A stretch of DNA of 64,000 bases from Streptomyces roseicoloratus (GTDB lineage Bacteria > Actinomycetota > Actinomycetes > Streptomycetales > Streptomycetaceae), in assembly GCF_004117935.1 (NCBI RefSeq), contig NZ_SDOY01000057.1, forward strand, positions 1-64,000. The letters are read 5' to 3'. A program made the position numbers and the translations under genes. This document shows, piece after piece, positions 41,916 through 53,676 of the stretch. Under the pieces are notes generated by a model. It had not been told where the DNA came from. It worked only from the letters and a program-made list of their open reading frames with translations, and searched no databases. Position 1 is the stretch's first letter, and the number at the start of each line of letters is the position of its first letter.

Positions 41916-41937
41916 GCGGGTGACCGTGGTCACCCGC
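41916..41937 (-). terminator. Hairpin after the subtilase gene
   Basis: GCGGGTGACC and GGTCACCCGC around GT lie 7 bp past the subtilase stop codon on its strand. Confidence 0.6.
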
Positions 41938-41944
41938 ACCGCGG

Positions 41945-43486
41945 TTACTTGCGGACCGCGTCCAGCGCGTCCACGATGCCGGCCCCGTAGAAGCCGTTCT
42001 TCTTGGCCCCGGCCGTCTCGCACACGGCGTCGACGGTGCCGTCACCGTTGATGTCGTACGGGTTGGTGCACGCGTGCCGGTCCGCCTGCGCGTACAGCAG
42101 CGCCTTCAGCGCCGCCGGGCTCGCGTGCGGGTGGGTCGACTTCAGCAGCGCGAGGACGCCCGCCGCGTGCGGCGAGGCCATCGACGTGCCGGCCTTGTAG
42201 TTGTAGCCGCCGTTGACCGTGGTCGACAGGATGCGGCCGTTGACCGCCGGCGCGTCCGGGGTCTGGTACTCGGTGCGGTCGCCGCCCGGCGCCGCGATGT
42301 CGATGACACCGGCACCGTAGTTGGAGTAGGACGCCTTCAGGTCCTTGGCGCCGGTCGCCGAGACCGTCACGACTCCCGGCAGCATCGCCGGGTAGTCCAA
42401 GCACTCCTTCGGGTCGATCTCGCGGTCGCCCGGGGTGGAGTCGTTCGGGCTGCTGTCGTCGAGGATCGAGTCGGCCGCCAGGTCGAACGAGGAGTTGCCG
42501 GCCGCCGCCACGTTGACGGTGCCCTTCTTCTCCGCGTACCGGGTCGCGCGGGTGACCGCCTCGACGAGGGCCTTCTGGTCCTCGTCGTTCTTGCAGGCGA
42601 ACATCCACGGGTCGGTGTAGTAGCTGTTGTTCGTGACGTCGATGCCGTTCTCGGCCGCCCACATGAAGCCGCAGACCACGGCCTCCGTGTAGAAGAAGCC
42701 GTCGGGCGTGGACACCTTGATGCCGGCCAGCTTCACGCCCGGCGCGACACCGGTGACGCCGATGCCGTTCTTGGCGGCGCCGATGGTGCCGGCGACGTGC
42801 GTGCCGTGGTCGCTCTCGCCCGGGTTGGGACGCCACGAGCCGGGCGTCGTGTCGGCCTTGCCGCTCACGCAGTTGGCGGAGGCGGCGGCGTCGAAGTTCG
42901 GCGCCAGGTCCGGGTGGGTGTCGTCGACGCCGGTGTCGATGATGCCGACGGTGACCCGCTTGCTGCCGAGGGTCTTCTTGTGGGCCTGGTCGGCCTTGAT
43001 CGCCGGCAGGTCCCACTGCAGGGGCTCCAGAGCGTCCTGGTCGTCCGTGGCGGCGGCCGCGGCGGCCTTCGCCTCGGCGTCGGTCAGCTCCTGAGCGCCC
43101 TCGTCCACGGCGGTGTCGGTCGCGACCGACAGCGGCGCCGTACGGGTCGCGCCGGCCGACACCACACCGCGCACCGTGCGGATCGCCTGCGCGAACTCCG
43201 GGTTCTGCGAGTGGACGACGATCACGCCGATCCGGTCGTACGACACGACCACCTCGCCGCCGGCGGCGGCTATCGCCTTCTTCACCGACGCGCCCGTCCA
43301 GGGCCGGTTGTCGATGTTGACGACGTACGACAGCTTCGGGCCGTTCGTGGCGACGGCAGCCGTCGGGAGGTCGCTCAGCTCCGCGGCGGACGCGGTGCCG
43401 ACGGGCAGGAAGCCGAGCGAGGCCGTGAGCGCGAGGCCGGCCGGCAGAGCGAGTACTCGGCCGCGCCTCGATCCCAGATGAGCCAT
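41945..43486 (-). CDS. Secreted S8-family serine protease (subtilase)
   Basis: 513-residue secreted subtilisin-like protease. Signal peptide 1-34 (LALPAGLALTASLGFLPVGTASA), I9-like propeptide to about residue 160, then the catalytic domain with Asp in VGIIDTGVDDTHPD, His in DHGTHVAGTI and Ser in AGTSMASPHAAGVLA; the oxyanion Asn is in AAGNSSFD. Cys residues (ANCVSG, VCGFM, ACKND, KECLD, HACTN, VCETAG) suggest disulfides in the extracellular enzyme. It matches the Streptomyces subtilase near SCO1824, from memory. Confidence 0.94.
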   Translation of the reverse strand: MAHLGSRRGRVLALPAGLALTASLGFLPVGTASAAELSDLPTAAVATNGPKLSYVVNIDNRPWTGASVKKAIAAAGGEVVVSYDRIGVIVVHSQNPEFAQAIRTVRGVVSAGATRTAPLSVATDTAVDEGAQELTDAEAKAAAAAATDDQDALEPLQWDLPAIKADQAHKKTLGSKRVTVGIIDTGVDDTHPDLAPNFDAAASANCVSGKADTTPGSWRPNPGESDHGTHVAGTIGAAKNGIGVTGVAPGVKLAGIKVSTPDGFFYTEAVVCGFMWAAENGIDVTNNSYYTDPWMFACKNDEDQKALVEAVTRATRYAEKKGTVNVAAAGNSSFDLAADSILDDSSPNDSTPGDREIDPKECLDYPAMLPGVVTVSATGAKDLKASYSNYGAGVIDIAAPGGDRTEYQTPDAPAVNGRILSTTVNGGYNYKAGTSMASPHAAGVLALLKSTHPHASPAALKALLYAQADRHACTNPYDINGDGTVDAVCETAGAKKNGFYGAGIVDALDAVRK

Positions 43487-43512
43487 GGGTTCTCCACATC
43501 ATCCGTATGTAC

Positions 43513-43539
43513 TGCCCGGACGCCGATTGCGTCCGGGCA
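43513..43539. promoter_or_regulatory. Hairpin in the subtilase upstream region
   Basis: An 11-bp perfect stem (TGCCCGGACGC with GCGTCCGGGCA) and a CGATT loop lie 27 bp upstream of the subtilase ATG. It could be an operator or a 5'-UTR structure. Confidence 0.45.
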
Positions 43540-43758
43540 GGTGCATGACGAGGAAGCTATCGCCGATCTTCCCCGCCCATCAATGAGTTGAGAAGACTTC
43601 ATGAAGATCGGGCGGGAGAGAACCACCCGTGTGAACCGCTTCGCGATCCGCTCCGTGCCGTTGAGCAGGGGAGGAGCTCCGTTCGGAGCTCCGGTTCCCG
43701 CACCCCTGGTGAGGCCCCCATGACCCAGTCGTCCGCCCCCGCGTCACGAGGAGAGTCC

Positions 43759-44133
43759 GTGGCTACCGAAGCACCGCCGCCGCCCAGAGACGGAGCCGGG
43801 ACCCCGGCCGGTCCCGTCCCGCCCACGACGGAACAGTTCGTCGAGGTCCAGGAAAGCGCCGAATTCGGCGAACTGCGCCGTACGTACCGTTCCTTCGCCT
43901 TTCCGCTGACCATCGCCTTCATCGCCTGGTACCTGCTCTACGTGCTGCTCTCGAACTACGCGGGCGGCTTCATGGGCACCAAGCTCTTCGGCAACGTCAA
44001 CGTGGCCCTGGTCCTCGGCCTCGGCCAGTTCGCCACCACCTTCCTCATCGCCTGGCTCTACTCCCGCCACGCCGCCGCCCGGCTCGACCCGAAGGCCGAG
44101 GCCATCAAGCACCGCATGGAGGCCGACGCATGA
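43759..44133 (+). CDS. DUF485 membrane protein, partner of the symporter
   Basis: 124-residue DUF485 protein: a Pro-rich N-terminus, then FVEVQESAEFGELRRTYRSFAFPLTIAFIAWYLLYVLLSNYA and a second helix VNVALVLGLGQFATTFLIAWLYSRHA. Such proteins accompany acetate-type sodium symporters (YjcH with ActP). GTG at 43759 is chosen because GAGGAGAG lies in ideal position; an ATG at 43720 would add 13 residues. The stop overlaps the symporter start by four bases. Confidence 0.88.
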   Translation: MATEAPPPPRDGAGTPAGPVPPTTEQFVEVQESAEFGELRRTYRSFAFPLTIAFIAWYLLYVLLSNYAGGFMGTKLFGNVNVALVLGLGQFATTFLIAWLYSRHAAARLDPKAEAIKHRMEADA

Positions 44134-45770
44134 GCAGCACCCTCCACACCGTGGCCGCGCCCCTCGCCGCGGGCAACGCCACCAGCGAGCACCGCCCGCT
44201 GATCATCACGCTCTTCGCGGCCTTCGTCGTCGCCACCCTCGTCATCACCGTCTGGGCCGGCCGGCAGACCCGCAGCGCCGCCGACTTCTACGCCGGCGGG
44301 CGGCAGTTCACCGGCTTCCAGAACGGCCTGGCGATCTCCGGCGACTACATGTCCGCCGCGTCCTTCCTCGGCATCGCCGGAGCCATCGCCCTCTTCGGCT
44401 ACGACGGCTTCCTCTACTCGATCGGCTTCCTCGTCGCCTGGCTGGTCGCCCTGCTCCTGGTCGCCGAACCGCTGCGCAACTCCGGCCGGTTCACCATGGG
44501 CGACGTGCTCGCGTACCGGATGCGCCAGCGGCCCGTCCGCACCGCCGCCGGCACCTCCACCATCGTCGTCTCGATCTTCTACCTGCTCGCCCAGATGGCC
44601 GGCGCCGGCGTCCTGGTCTCGCTGCTGCTCGGCATCACCAGCGACGGCGGCAAGATCGCCATCGTCGCCCTCGTCGGCGTCCTGATGATCGTGTACGTGA
44701 CGATCGGCGGCATGAAGGGCACCACCTGGGTGCAGATGGTCAAGGCCGTGCTGCTGATCGCCGGCACGCTCCTGATCACCTTCCTCATCCTCTGGAGGTT
44801 CCACTTCAACGTCTCGGAGCTGCTCGGCGCGGCCGCCACCAACAGCGGCAAGGGCGACGCCTTCCTGGAGCCCGGCCTCAAGTACGGCGTCTCCGCGACC
44901 TCCAAGCTGGACTTCCTCTCGCTCGGCATCGCGCTGGTCCTCGGCACGGCCGGCCTGCCGCACATCCTCATCCGCTTCTACACGGTGCCGACCGCGAAGG
45001 CCGCCCGCAAGTCCGTCAACTGGGCCATCGGCATCATCGGCGCCTTCTACCTGATGACGATCGTCCTCGGCTTCGGCGCCGCCGCCCTGCTCAAGAACAG
45101 CGACATCATCGCCTCCAACAAGGCCGGCAACACCGCGGCCCCGCTCGCCGCCCTGGAGATCGGCGGCGGTGCCGGCTCGACCGGCGGTGCGATCCTGCTC
45201 GCCGTCATCTCCGCCGTCGCCTTCGCGACCATCCTCGCCGTCGTCGCCGGCCTCACCCTGGCCTCGTCCTCGTCGTTCGCGCACGACATCTACGCCAACG
45301 TCATCCGGCGCGGCAAGGCCACCGAGAAGGAGGAGGTGCGCGCCGCCCGCTGGGCCACCGTCCTCATCGGCATCGTCTCCATCGGGCTCGGCGCGCTCGC
45401 CCGTGACCTCAACGTCGCCGGCCTGGTCGCGCTGGCCTTCGCCGTCGCCGCCTCCGCCAACCTGCCGACGATCCTCTACAGCCTCTTCTGGAAGCGGTTC
45501 ACCACCCAGGGCGCGCTGTGGTCGATCTACGGCGGTCTGATCTCCGCCGTCGTCCTCGTGCTCTTCTCGCCGGTCGTCTCCGGCAAGCCCACGTCGATGT
45601 TCAAGTCGGTGGACTTCTACTGGTTCCCGCTGGAGAACCCGGGCCTGGTCTCCATCCCGCTCGGCTTCCTGCTCGGCTGGCTCGGCTCCGTCCTCTCCAG
45701 GGAGGAGCCCGACAAGGGCAAGTACGCGGAACTCGAGGTCAAGTCCCTCACCGGCGTCGGAGCGCACTGA
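44130..45770 (+). CDS. Cation/acetate-type symporter (SSS family)
   Basis: 546-residue permease with about 13 membrane helices. Diagnostic parts are SAADFYAGGRQFTGFQNGLAISGDYMSAASFLGIAG near the N-terminus and GTAGLPHILIRFYTVPTAKAARKSVNWAIGIIG in the middle, as in ActP and MctC, which take up acetate, propionate or pyruvate with sodium or protons. Coupled to DUF485 upstream and closed by a strong terminator. The exact solute is not decided. Confidence 0.93.
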   Translation: MSSTLHTVAAPLAAGNATSEHRPLIITLFAAFVVATLVITVWAGRQTRSAADFYAGGRQFTGFQNGLAISGDYMSAASFLGIAGAIALFGYDGFLYSIGFLVAWLVALLLVAEPLRNSGRFTMGDVLAYRMRQRPVRTAAGTSTIVVSIFYLLAQMAGAGVLVSLLLGITSDGGKIAIVALVGVLMIVYVTIGGMKGTTWVQMVKAVLLIAGTLLITFLILWRFHFNVSELLGAAATNSGKGDAFLEPGLKYGVSATSKLDFLSLGIALVLGTAGLPHILIRFYTVPTAKAARKSVNWAIGIIGAFYLMTIVLGFGAAALLKNSDIIASNKAGNTAAPLAALEIGGGAGSTGGAILLAVISAVAFATILAVVAGLTLASSSSFAHDIYANVIRRGKATEKEEVRAARWATVLIGIVSIGLGALARDLNVAGLVALAFAVAASANLPTILYSLFWKRFTTQGALWSIYGGLISAVVLVLFSPVVSGKPTSMFKSVDFYWFPLENPGLVSIPLGFLLGWLGSVLSREEPDKGKYAELEVKSLTGVGAH

Positions 45771-45796
45771 GTCGTATACGTTCCGCTTCCGTCCGG

Positions 45797-45828
45797 CGGC
45801 CGCGTCGTAGAGTTCTACGACGCGGCCG
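45797..45828 (+). terminator. Terminator of the symporter operon
   Basis: A perfect 15-bp stem (45797-45811 with 45814-45828) lies 26 bp after the symporter stop. Confidence 0.85.
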
Positions 45829-45976
45829 TCCCGGTCCTCGTGACAATCGGCCCGTGCCCGCTGTCACCGGCGTCACGTAGGCTCGAACGAGAAGCGAACC
45901 GGAACGCCGACCGGCGGAACCGGGATCCCGCCGGCAGTTCTCCGGAAGTCACCGGAAGAGAAGGGGGAGGGGCCCC

Positions 45977-46966
45977 GTGCTCATCGACACCTACGGCCGA
46001 GTCGCCACCGACCTGCGCGTTTCCCTCACCGACCGGTGCAATCTGCGCTGCACGTACTGCATGCCGGAAGAGGGCCTGCAGTGGCTGGCCAAGCCCGACC
46101 TGCTCACCGACGACGAGATCGTCCGCCTGATCCGCATCGCCGTCACCGACCTCGGCGTCACCGAGGTCCGCTTCACCGGCGGCGAGCCGCTGCTCCGCCC
46201 CGGTCTCGTCGGCATCGTCGAGCGCTGCGCCGCCCTGGAGTCCCGCCCCCGGATGTCCCTGACCACCAACGGCATCGGGCTCAAGCGCACCGCCGCCGCC
46301 CTCAAGGCGGCCGGCCTCGACCGGGTCAACGTCTCCCTCGACACCCTGCGCCCGGAGGTCTTCAAGGCCCTCACCCGGCGCGACCGCCACCACGACGTGA
46401 TCGACGGCATGGCCGCCGCCCGCGACGCCGGCCTCACCCCGGTCAAGGTCAACGCGGTCCTCATGCCCGGGCTCAACGACGACGAGGCGCCCGACCTCCT
46501 CGCCTGGGCGATCGAGCAGGACTACGAGCTCCGCTTCATCGAGCAGATGCCGCTGGACGCCCAGCACGGCTGGAAGCGCGACGGGATGATCACCGCCGGC
46601 GACATCCTGGAGTCGCTGCGCACCCGCTTCGAGCTGACCCCCGAGGGCTCCGACGAGCGCGGCTCCGCGCCCGCCGAGCGCTGGGTGGTCGACGGCGGCC
46701 CGCACACCGTCGGCGTGATCGCCTCCGTCACCCGCCCGTTCTGCCGGGCCTGCGACCGGACCCGGCTCACCGCCGACGGCCAGGTGCGCACCTGCCTGTT
46801 CGCCACCGAGGAGACGGACCTGCGGGCGGCGCTGCGCTCGGACGCGCCGGACGCGGTGATCGCCGAGATCTGGCGGAAGGCCATGTGGGGCAAGAAGGCC
46901 GGCTCGGGCCTGGACGACCCGAGCTTCCTCCAGCCCGACCGCCCGATGTCAGCGATCGGCGGCTGA
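45977..46966 (+). CDS. moaA: GTP 3',8-cyclase (molybdenum cofactor biosynthesis MoaA)
   Basis: 329-residue radical SAM enzyme catalysing the first step of molybdopterin synthesis with MoaC. The SAM cluster motif CNLRCTYC is near residue 21, and the C-terminal second cluster motif CRACDRTRL with a later Cys in QVRTC is complete. The protein ends in the required Gly-Gly (AIGG). GGGGGAGGGG lies before GTG 45977. No other moa gene is in the window. Its end overlaps the convergent small gene by 18 bp. Confidence 0.96.
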   Translation: MLIDTYGRVATDLRVSLTDRCNLRCTYCMPEEGLQWLAKPDLLTDDEIVRLIRIAVTDLGVTEVRFTGGEPLLRPGLVGIVERCAALESRPRMSLTTNGIGLKRTAAALKAAGLDRVNVSLDTLRPEVFKALTRRDRHHDVIDGMAAARDAGLTPVKVNAVLMPGLNDDEAPDLLAWAIEQDYELRFIEQMPLDAQHGWKRDGMITAGDILESLRTRFELTPEGSDERGSAPAERWVVDGGPHTVGVIASVTRPFCRACDRTRLTADGQVRTCLFATEETDLRAALRSDAPDAVIAEIWRKAMWGKKAGSGLDDPSFLQPDRPMSAIGG

Positions 46967-47170
46967 ATCGTCCCAGTCGGCGAGCGGGACGACGTCCTTC
47001 AGGAAGCCCCGTACGTCCAGGAACCCCGACAGGTGCTCGCGGTGCTCCTCGCACGCGAGCCAGGTCTTGCGCCGCTCCGGCGTGTGCAGCTTGGGGTTGT
47101 TCCAGGCGAGGACCCAGACGGCGTCCGCCCGGCAGCCCTTCGCGGAACAGATCGGCTTCTCTTCGCTCAC
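46949..47170 (-). CDS. Small conserved Cys-rich protein
   Basis: 73-residue protein: EEKPICSAKGCRADAVWVLAWNNPKLHTPERRKTWLACEEHREHLSGFLDVRGFLKDVVPL. Cys and His residues (CSAKGC, CEEH, then H) suggest a zinc-binding fold. Homologues are widespread in actinobacteria and sometimes mislabelled acetone carboxylase; no function is known. GTG at 47170 is the likely start. It converges on moaA. Confidence 0.78.
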   Translation of the reverse strand: MSEEKPICSAKGCRADAVWVLAWNNPKLHTPERRKTWLACEEHREHLSGFLDVRGFLKDVVPLADWDDSAADR

Positions 47171-47365
47171 TGGACCCAGAATCACCTGATCATTGTCCAG
47201 CAAGGGCGATGCCGAGCAGCCACGGGGGGAGCTGCCCGGCATCGGTCCGTCGCTCCGACGGGGGATGCGGAGCGCGTAGGCAGTATGTCACGGGGAAAGG
47301 GGTGCGGCGCAGCGGAACTTCATGATTGATCTGAGCTTTTCCTGAGCATTCCGCTGGCTATTGCC

Positions 47366-47791
47366 TCACCGTGCGTGATGGGCGTGGCGGTGGGGACTTT
47401 CCGTCCGCGATTCCGCTCCCGCTTCCGTTTCCCCGGTCGTATTCGCCCGCGCATTCGCCTCGTCTCCGGTCTCCGCGGCCCGTCCGTCCTGCTCACCGGG
47501 GCCGAGCGCGGGCACCACCGGCGTGCTGACGAAGGTCGACGGGAGCGACGGCGCGCTTTCCCGGCCGGCGTTCGCGATCACCACGGCGATGTAGGGGAGC
47601 ACCGCCCCGAGCACCAGCGCCACGATCGCGACGTGCCGCTCCACGTTCCACAGCGAGGCCGCGGCGATCACGGACACGGTGCGGATCGACATCGAGACGA
47701 CGTAACGACGCTGCCGGCCCCGCACGTCGTCGGCGAGGCCCTGCCGGGCACCGGTGATCCGGAAGACCTCGGTTCCGCCACGCTTCCGCAT
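47366..47791 (-). CDS. DUF3099-type membrane protein
   Basis: 141-residue protein. A cytoplasmic start (KRGGTEVFRITGARQGLADDVRGRQRRYVVSMSIRTV) leads into two helices (SVIAAASLWN and VAIVALVLGAVLPYIAVVIANAG). The second half is a disordered acidic tail with Glu, Thr and a His-rich end (HRHAHHAR). The N-terminal pattern fits DUF3099 proteins of actinobacteria. Role unknown. GGTGGAA precedes ATG 47791. Confidence 0.8.
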   Translation of the reverse strand: MRKRGGTEVFRITGARQGLADDVRGRQRRYVVSMSIRTVSVIAAASLWNVERHVAIVALVLGAVLPYIAVVIANAGRESAPSLPSTFVSTPVVPALGPGEQDGRAAETGDEANARANTTGETEAGAESRTESPHRHAHHAR

Positions 47792-47958
47792 CACATTCCA
47801 CCACCCGCTGCCGCGCCGGACCCTCCCCGGTCCGGACCTCCTTCCACCGTACGCCCGCCGCCCCGCCCGGAAGAGACCGGGGCACGTATGGCTCCGTCCG
47901 ACATGCGCCGTATGGCCGAGAGACCGAGACTGGGCACACACCGCACGAGGAGGCGACG

Positions 47959-48234
47959 ATGGGTTGGTTGTGGGCGATCATTGTGGGCTTCGTCCTCGGC
48001 CTGATCGCGAAGGCGATCCTGCCGGGCAAGCAGCAGATCCCGCTCTGGCTGACGACCGTGTTCGGCATTCTGGGCAGCGTGCTCGGGAACGCGGTGGCGA
48101 CGTGGATCGGGGTCAACGACACCAAGGGCATCGACTGGACCCGTCACCTTTTCCAGCTCATCGGTGCGGTCGCCGTCGTCGGCGTCGGCGACATGCTGTG
48201 GACGTCGATCAGGGGCAACAAACAGCGGGCGTAG
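47959..48234 (+). CDS. GlsB/YeaQ/YmgE stress-response membrane protein
   Basis: 91-residue protein with three membrane helices: WLWAIIVGFVLGLIAKAILPGKQ, WLTTVFGILGSVLGNAVATWIG and FQLIGAVAVVGVGDMLW. The Gly-rich small-helix pattern is that of the transglycosylase-associated (PF04226) family, a name that does not imply enzyme activity. GAGGAGG lies upstream of ATG 47959. Closed by a 20-bp-stem terminator. Confidence 0.9.
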   Translation: MGWLWAIIVGFVLGLIAKAILPGKQQIPLWLTTVFGILGSVLGNAVATWIGVNDTKGIDWTRHLFQLIGAVAVVGVGDMLWTSIRGNKQRA

Positions 48235-48271
48235 CCCCATCCCTGGACACCGCCCTCACGGAGCGGACGCA

Positions 48272-48316
48272 CCGGAGGCCCGGTACGGCGCACAGCGCGC
48301 CGTACCGGGCCTCCGG
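48272..48316. terminator. Very strong bidirectional terminator
   Basis: Perfect 20-bp arms (48272-48291 and 48297-48316) with an ACAGC loop lie between GlsB and tyrS, which converge. Confidence 0.9.
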
Positions 48317-48375
48317 CCTGTCCGTCTCCGGCCTGTCCGTCTCCGGCCTGTCCGTCTCCGGCCTGTCCGTCTCCG
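48316..48375. repeat. Perfect 15-bp tandem repeat, four copies
   Basis: GCCTGTCCGTCTCCG is repeated exactly four times (48316, 48331, 48346, 48361). The first copy begins where the terminator arm ends. It fills the gap before the tyrS stop at 48389. Confidence 0.95.
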
Positions 48376-48388
48376 GGCCGGGCCGGGA

Positions 48389-49657
48389 TCAGCCGGCGGC
48401 GACCTCGATGGCCGCCAGGTTCTTCTTGCCGCGGCGCAGCACCAGCCAGCGCCCGTGCAGCAGGTCGTCCGCCGACACCTCGGCGTCCTCGGCGGTCACC
48501 TTGACGTTGTTCACGTAGGCGCCGCCCTCCTTCACGGTGCGGCGCGCCGCCGACTTGCTCGCGACCAGGCCGACCTCGGCGAACAGGTCCACGACCTGCC
48601 CCGGCTCCGTCACGCGCGCGTGCGGCAGCTCGGAGAGCGCCGCGGTCAGCGTCGCCTCGTCGAGCTCGGCGAGCTCGCCCTGGCCGAACAGCGCCCTGGA
48701 GGCGCCGATCACGGCCCGGCACTGGTCCGCGCCGTGCACCAGGGTGGTGAGCTCCTCGGCGAGCGCCCGCTGGGCCGCCCGGGCCTGCGGCCGCTCCGCC
48801 GTCTGCTTCTCCAGCTCCTCCAGCTCCTCGCGGGACTTGAAGGAGAGGATCCGCATGTACGTGGAGATGTCACGGTCGTCCACGTTCAGCCAGAACTGGT
48901 AGAACGCGTACGGCGTCGTCATCTCCGGGTCCAGCCAGACGGCGCCGCCCTCGGTCTTGCCGAACTTGGTGCCGTCGGCCTTCACCATCAGCGGCGTCGC
49001 CAGCGCGTGGACGTGCGCCTCCGGCTCCAGCTTGTGGATCAGGTCGAGCCCCGCCACCAGGTTGCCCCACTGGTCGGAGCCGCCCTGCTGCAGCGTGCAG
49101 CCGTAGCGCCGGTACAGCTCCAGGAAGTCCATGCCCTGGAGCAGCTGGTAGCTGAACTCGGTGTAGCTGATGCCCTGTTCGGACTCCAGCCGGCGGGCGA
49201 CGGAGTCCTTGGTCAGCATCTTGTTGACCCGGAAGTGCTTGCCGATGTCCCGCAGGAACTCGATCGCCGACATCCCGGCGGTCCAGTCCAGGTTGTTCAC
49301 CATGATCGCGGCGTTCTCGCCCTCGAAGGACAGGAACGGCTCGATCTGCGAACGCAGCCGGGTCACCCAGTTCGCGACCGTCTCCGGGTCGTTCAGGGTG
49401 CGCTCGGCGGTCGGCCGCGGGTCGCCGATCTGGCCGGTGGCCCCGCCGACCAGCGCCAGCGGCCGGTGCCCGGCCTGCTGGAGCCGGCGGACGGTGAGCA
49501 CCTGGACCAGGTGGCCGACGTGGAGACTGGCCGCGGTCGGGTCGAAGCCGCAATAGAACGTGACGGGACCGTCCGCGAGCGCCTTGCGCAGGGCCTCTTC
49601 GTCCGTGGACTGGGCGAACAGCCCGCGCCACTTCAGCTCGTCGACGATGTCGGTCAC
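48389..49657 (-). CDS. tyrS: Tyrosyl-tRNA synthetase
   Basis: 422-residue class I synthetase. The HIGH-type motif is HVGH after FDPTAASL, and the KMSKS-type motif is KFGKT. GSDQWGN binds tyrosine and adenylate. The C-terminal S4 RNA-binding domain is present ([36 protein letters not shown]). It attaches tyrosine to tRNA-Tyr. A long inverted-repeat element lies between it and the upstream tldE gene. Confidence 0.98.
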   Translation of the reverse strand: MTDIVDELKWRGLFAQSTDEEALRKALADGPVTFYCGFDPTAASLHVGHLVQVLTVRRLQQAGHRPLALVGGATGQIGDPRPTAERTLNDPETVANWVTRLRSQIEPFLSFEGENAAIMVNNLDWTAGMSAIEFLRDIGKHFRVNKMLTKDSVARRLESEQGISYTEFSYQLLQGMDFLELYRRYGCTLQQGGSDQWGNLVAGLDLIHKLEPEAHVHALATPLMVKADGTKFGKTEGGAVWLDPEMTTPYAFYQFWLNVDDRDISTYMRILSFKSREELEELEKQTAERPQARAAQRALAEELTTLVHGADQCRAVIGASRALFGQGELAELDEATLTAALSELPHARVTEPGQVVDLFAEVGLVASKSAARRTVKEGGAYVNNVKVTAEDAEVSADDLLHGRWLVLRRGKKNLAAIEVAAG

Positions 49658-49701
49658 GTCGTCCGTCTCCTCATGCCTGTGGGAATCTCACCGGTCAGTC
49701 T

Positions 49702-49765
49702 AGGGCGTGTGTCGGAAGGAGCGTCGTCTGTCCGAAGGGCAGACAGGACTTTCGGCACACGCCCT
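49702..49765. repeat. 64-bp inverted-repeat element between tldE and tyrS
   Basis: AGGGCGTGTG at 49702-49711 and CACACGCCCT at 49756-49765 are perfect 10-bp ends. Inside is a second hairpin (GTCTG with CAGAC). It could terminate tldE or be a small mobile-type inverted repeat; it precedes tyrS by 45 bp. Confidence 0.6.
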
Positions 49766-49849
49766 GGCCAGGCGCTGACCGGCCGCTCATCGCCGGTTCG
49801 TGATCAGCCGGCCGGCCCCGGGACGGGTCCTGGGGCCGGCCGGGCCGGG

Positions 49850-51237
49850 TCAGACGCCCTTGCTGACCGAGCTCATGTTGAAGTCCGGCACCCGCAGCGC
49901 GGGCATCGCCGCCCGGGTGAACCAGTCGCTCCACTCACGCGGCAGGGTCTTCTCCGTCCGGCCCGCCTCGGTGGCCCGCGACAGCAGGTCGACCGGCGAC
50001 TCGTTGAACCGGAAGTTGTTGACCTCGCCGACCACCTCGCCGTTCTCGACCAGGTAGACGCCGTCCCGGGTGAGGCCGGTGAGCAGCAGCGTCGCCGGGT
50101 CGACCTCGCGGATGTACCAGAGACAGGTCAGCAGCAGACCGCGCTCGGTCGCGGCGACCATCTCCTCCAGGGACCGCTCGCCGCCGCCGTCCAGGATCAG
50201 GTTCCCGGCCGTGGGCGCCATCGGCAGCTTCGTCAGCTCCGCGGTGTGCCGGGTGGTGAGCAGCCGGTGCAGCTTCCCGTCCCGTACCCAGTCCACGCCG
50301 GGGACCGGGAGACCGTTGTCGAAGACGGACGAGTCGTCGCCCGAGGCGTGGGAGATCACGAACGGCGCCGACTCCAGGCCCGGCTCGTGCGGGTCGCTGC
50401 GCAGGGTCAGCGGCAGCGGCGACAGCGTCTCGCCGATCCGGGTGCCGCCGCCGGGCTTGGAGAAGACCGTACGGCCCTCCACCGCGTCCCGGGCCGCCGA
50501 GGACCACAACTGGTAGATCATCAGGTCGGCCACGGCGGTCGGCGGCAGCAGCGTCTCGTACCGCCCGGCCGGCAGGTCGATCCGCCGCTCCGCCCAGCCG
50601 AGCCGGGTGGCGAGCTCGGCGTCGAGCGCGGCCGGGTCGACGTCCGAGAAGTCCCGGGTCGCGCGCCCCGCCCACGCGGAGCGGGTGCGGTCCGGCGACT
50701 TGGCGTTGAGCTCCAGGGTGCCGTTCGGCTGGTCGTGGCGCAGCCGCAGGCCGGCGGAGGTGCCCACGTAGGTGGAGGTCAGCTCGTGGTACGCGAAGCC
50801 GTACAGCTCCCGGCCGCCGGCCCGGGCACGGGCGAAGGCCTCGCCCAGCGCCGGCGCGAAGGCGTCGAAGACGGCCGAGCCGGTCTCGGCCGGGTCGTCG
50901 GTGAAGTCCGCCGACGCGGGCACGCCCTCGACCAGCGGCTGCGCGTCCTCGGCGGGACCGGCCGCCCGCGCGGCCGCCTCGGCGGCCCGTACCAGCGGCT
51001 CCAGGTCGTCGGCGGTCACCGCCGAACGCGACACCACGCCGGACGCGGTGCCCTTGCCGCCGTCCACGGTGGCGATCACGGTCAGGGTGCGGCCCCGGGT
51101 GACACCGTTGGTGGTGAGCGCGTTCCCGGCCCAGCGCAGGTTCGCCGAGGACTCCTCGTCGGAGATGACGACACACCCGTCCGCACGGGACAGCTCCAGC
51201 GCCCGCTCGACGATCTCGTACGGCTTGCTGACGCGGC

Positions 51238-51241
<4 letters not shown>
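49850..51241 (-). CDS. tldE: TldE/PmbA family protein
   Basis: 463-residue partner of TldD. The N-terminal helical and sheet domain leads into AGRYETLLPPTAVADLMIYQLW and the C-terminal VDWVRDGKLHRLLTTRHTAEL, NLILDGG, LLLTCLWYIREVDPATLLLTGLTRDGVYLVENGEVVGEVNNFRFNESPVDLL. It has no zinc motif, as expected for TldE. TldD-TldE heterodimers proteolyse unfolded peptides and mature some peptides such as microcin B17. It overlaps tldD by four bases. Confidence 0.9.
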
Positions 51242-52770
<1,529 letters not shown>

Positions 52771-52916
52771 AGCTGTCTCCTGTCGTGTGAGACCGGTCGC
52801 TCCGATCATGTCGTGCTTTCGGGCGTGATGCCCAGACCTTTCTGTAGGGACCCGACAGCGACACCAGGGAGCCACTGTCAGGGCCCGATTCTCCGTATCG
52901 CGGAAGGGACCGATAG

Positions 52917-53672
<756 letters not shown>

Positions 53673-53676
53673 TCAC

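Noticed and set aside
44058..45767. Long open frame antisense to the symporter
   Set aside because: High-GC antisense artefact; composition is Glu/Asp/Gly-rich with no domain, while the plus strand encodes a clear permease.
47310..47356. CAGCGGAA/TTCCGCTG inverted repeat after the DUF3099 gene
   Set aside because: Arms of 8 bp with a 31-base loop; too weak to call a terminator.
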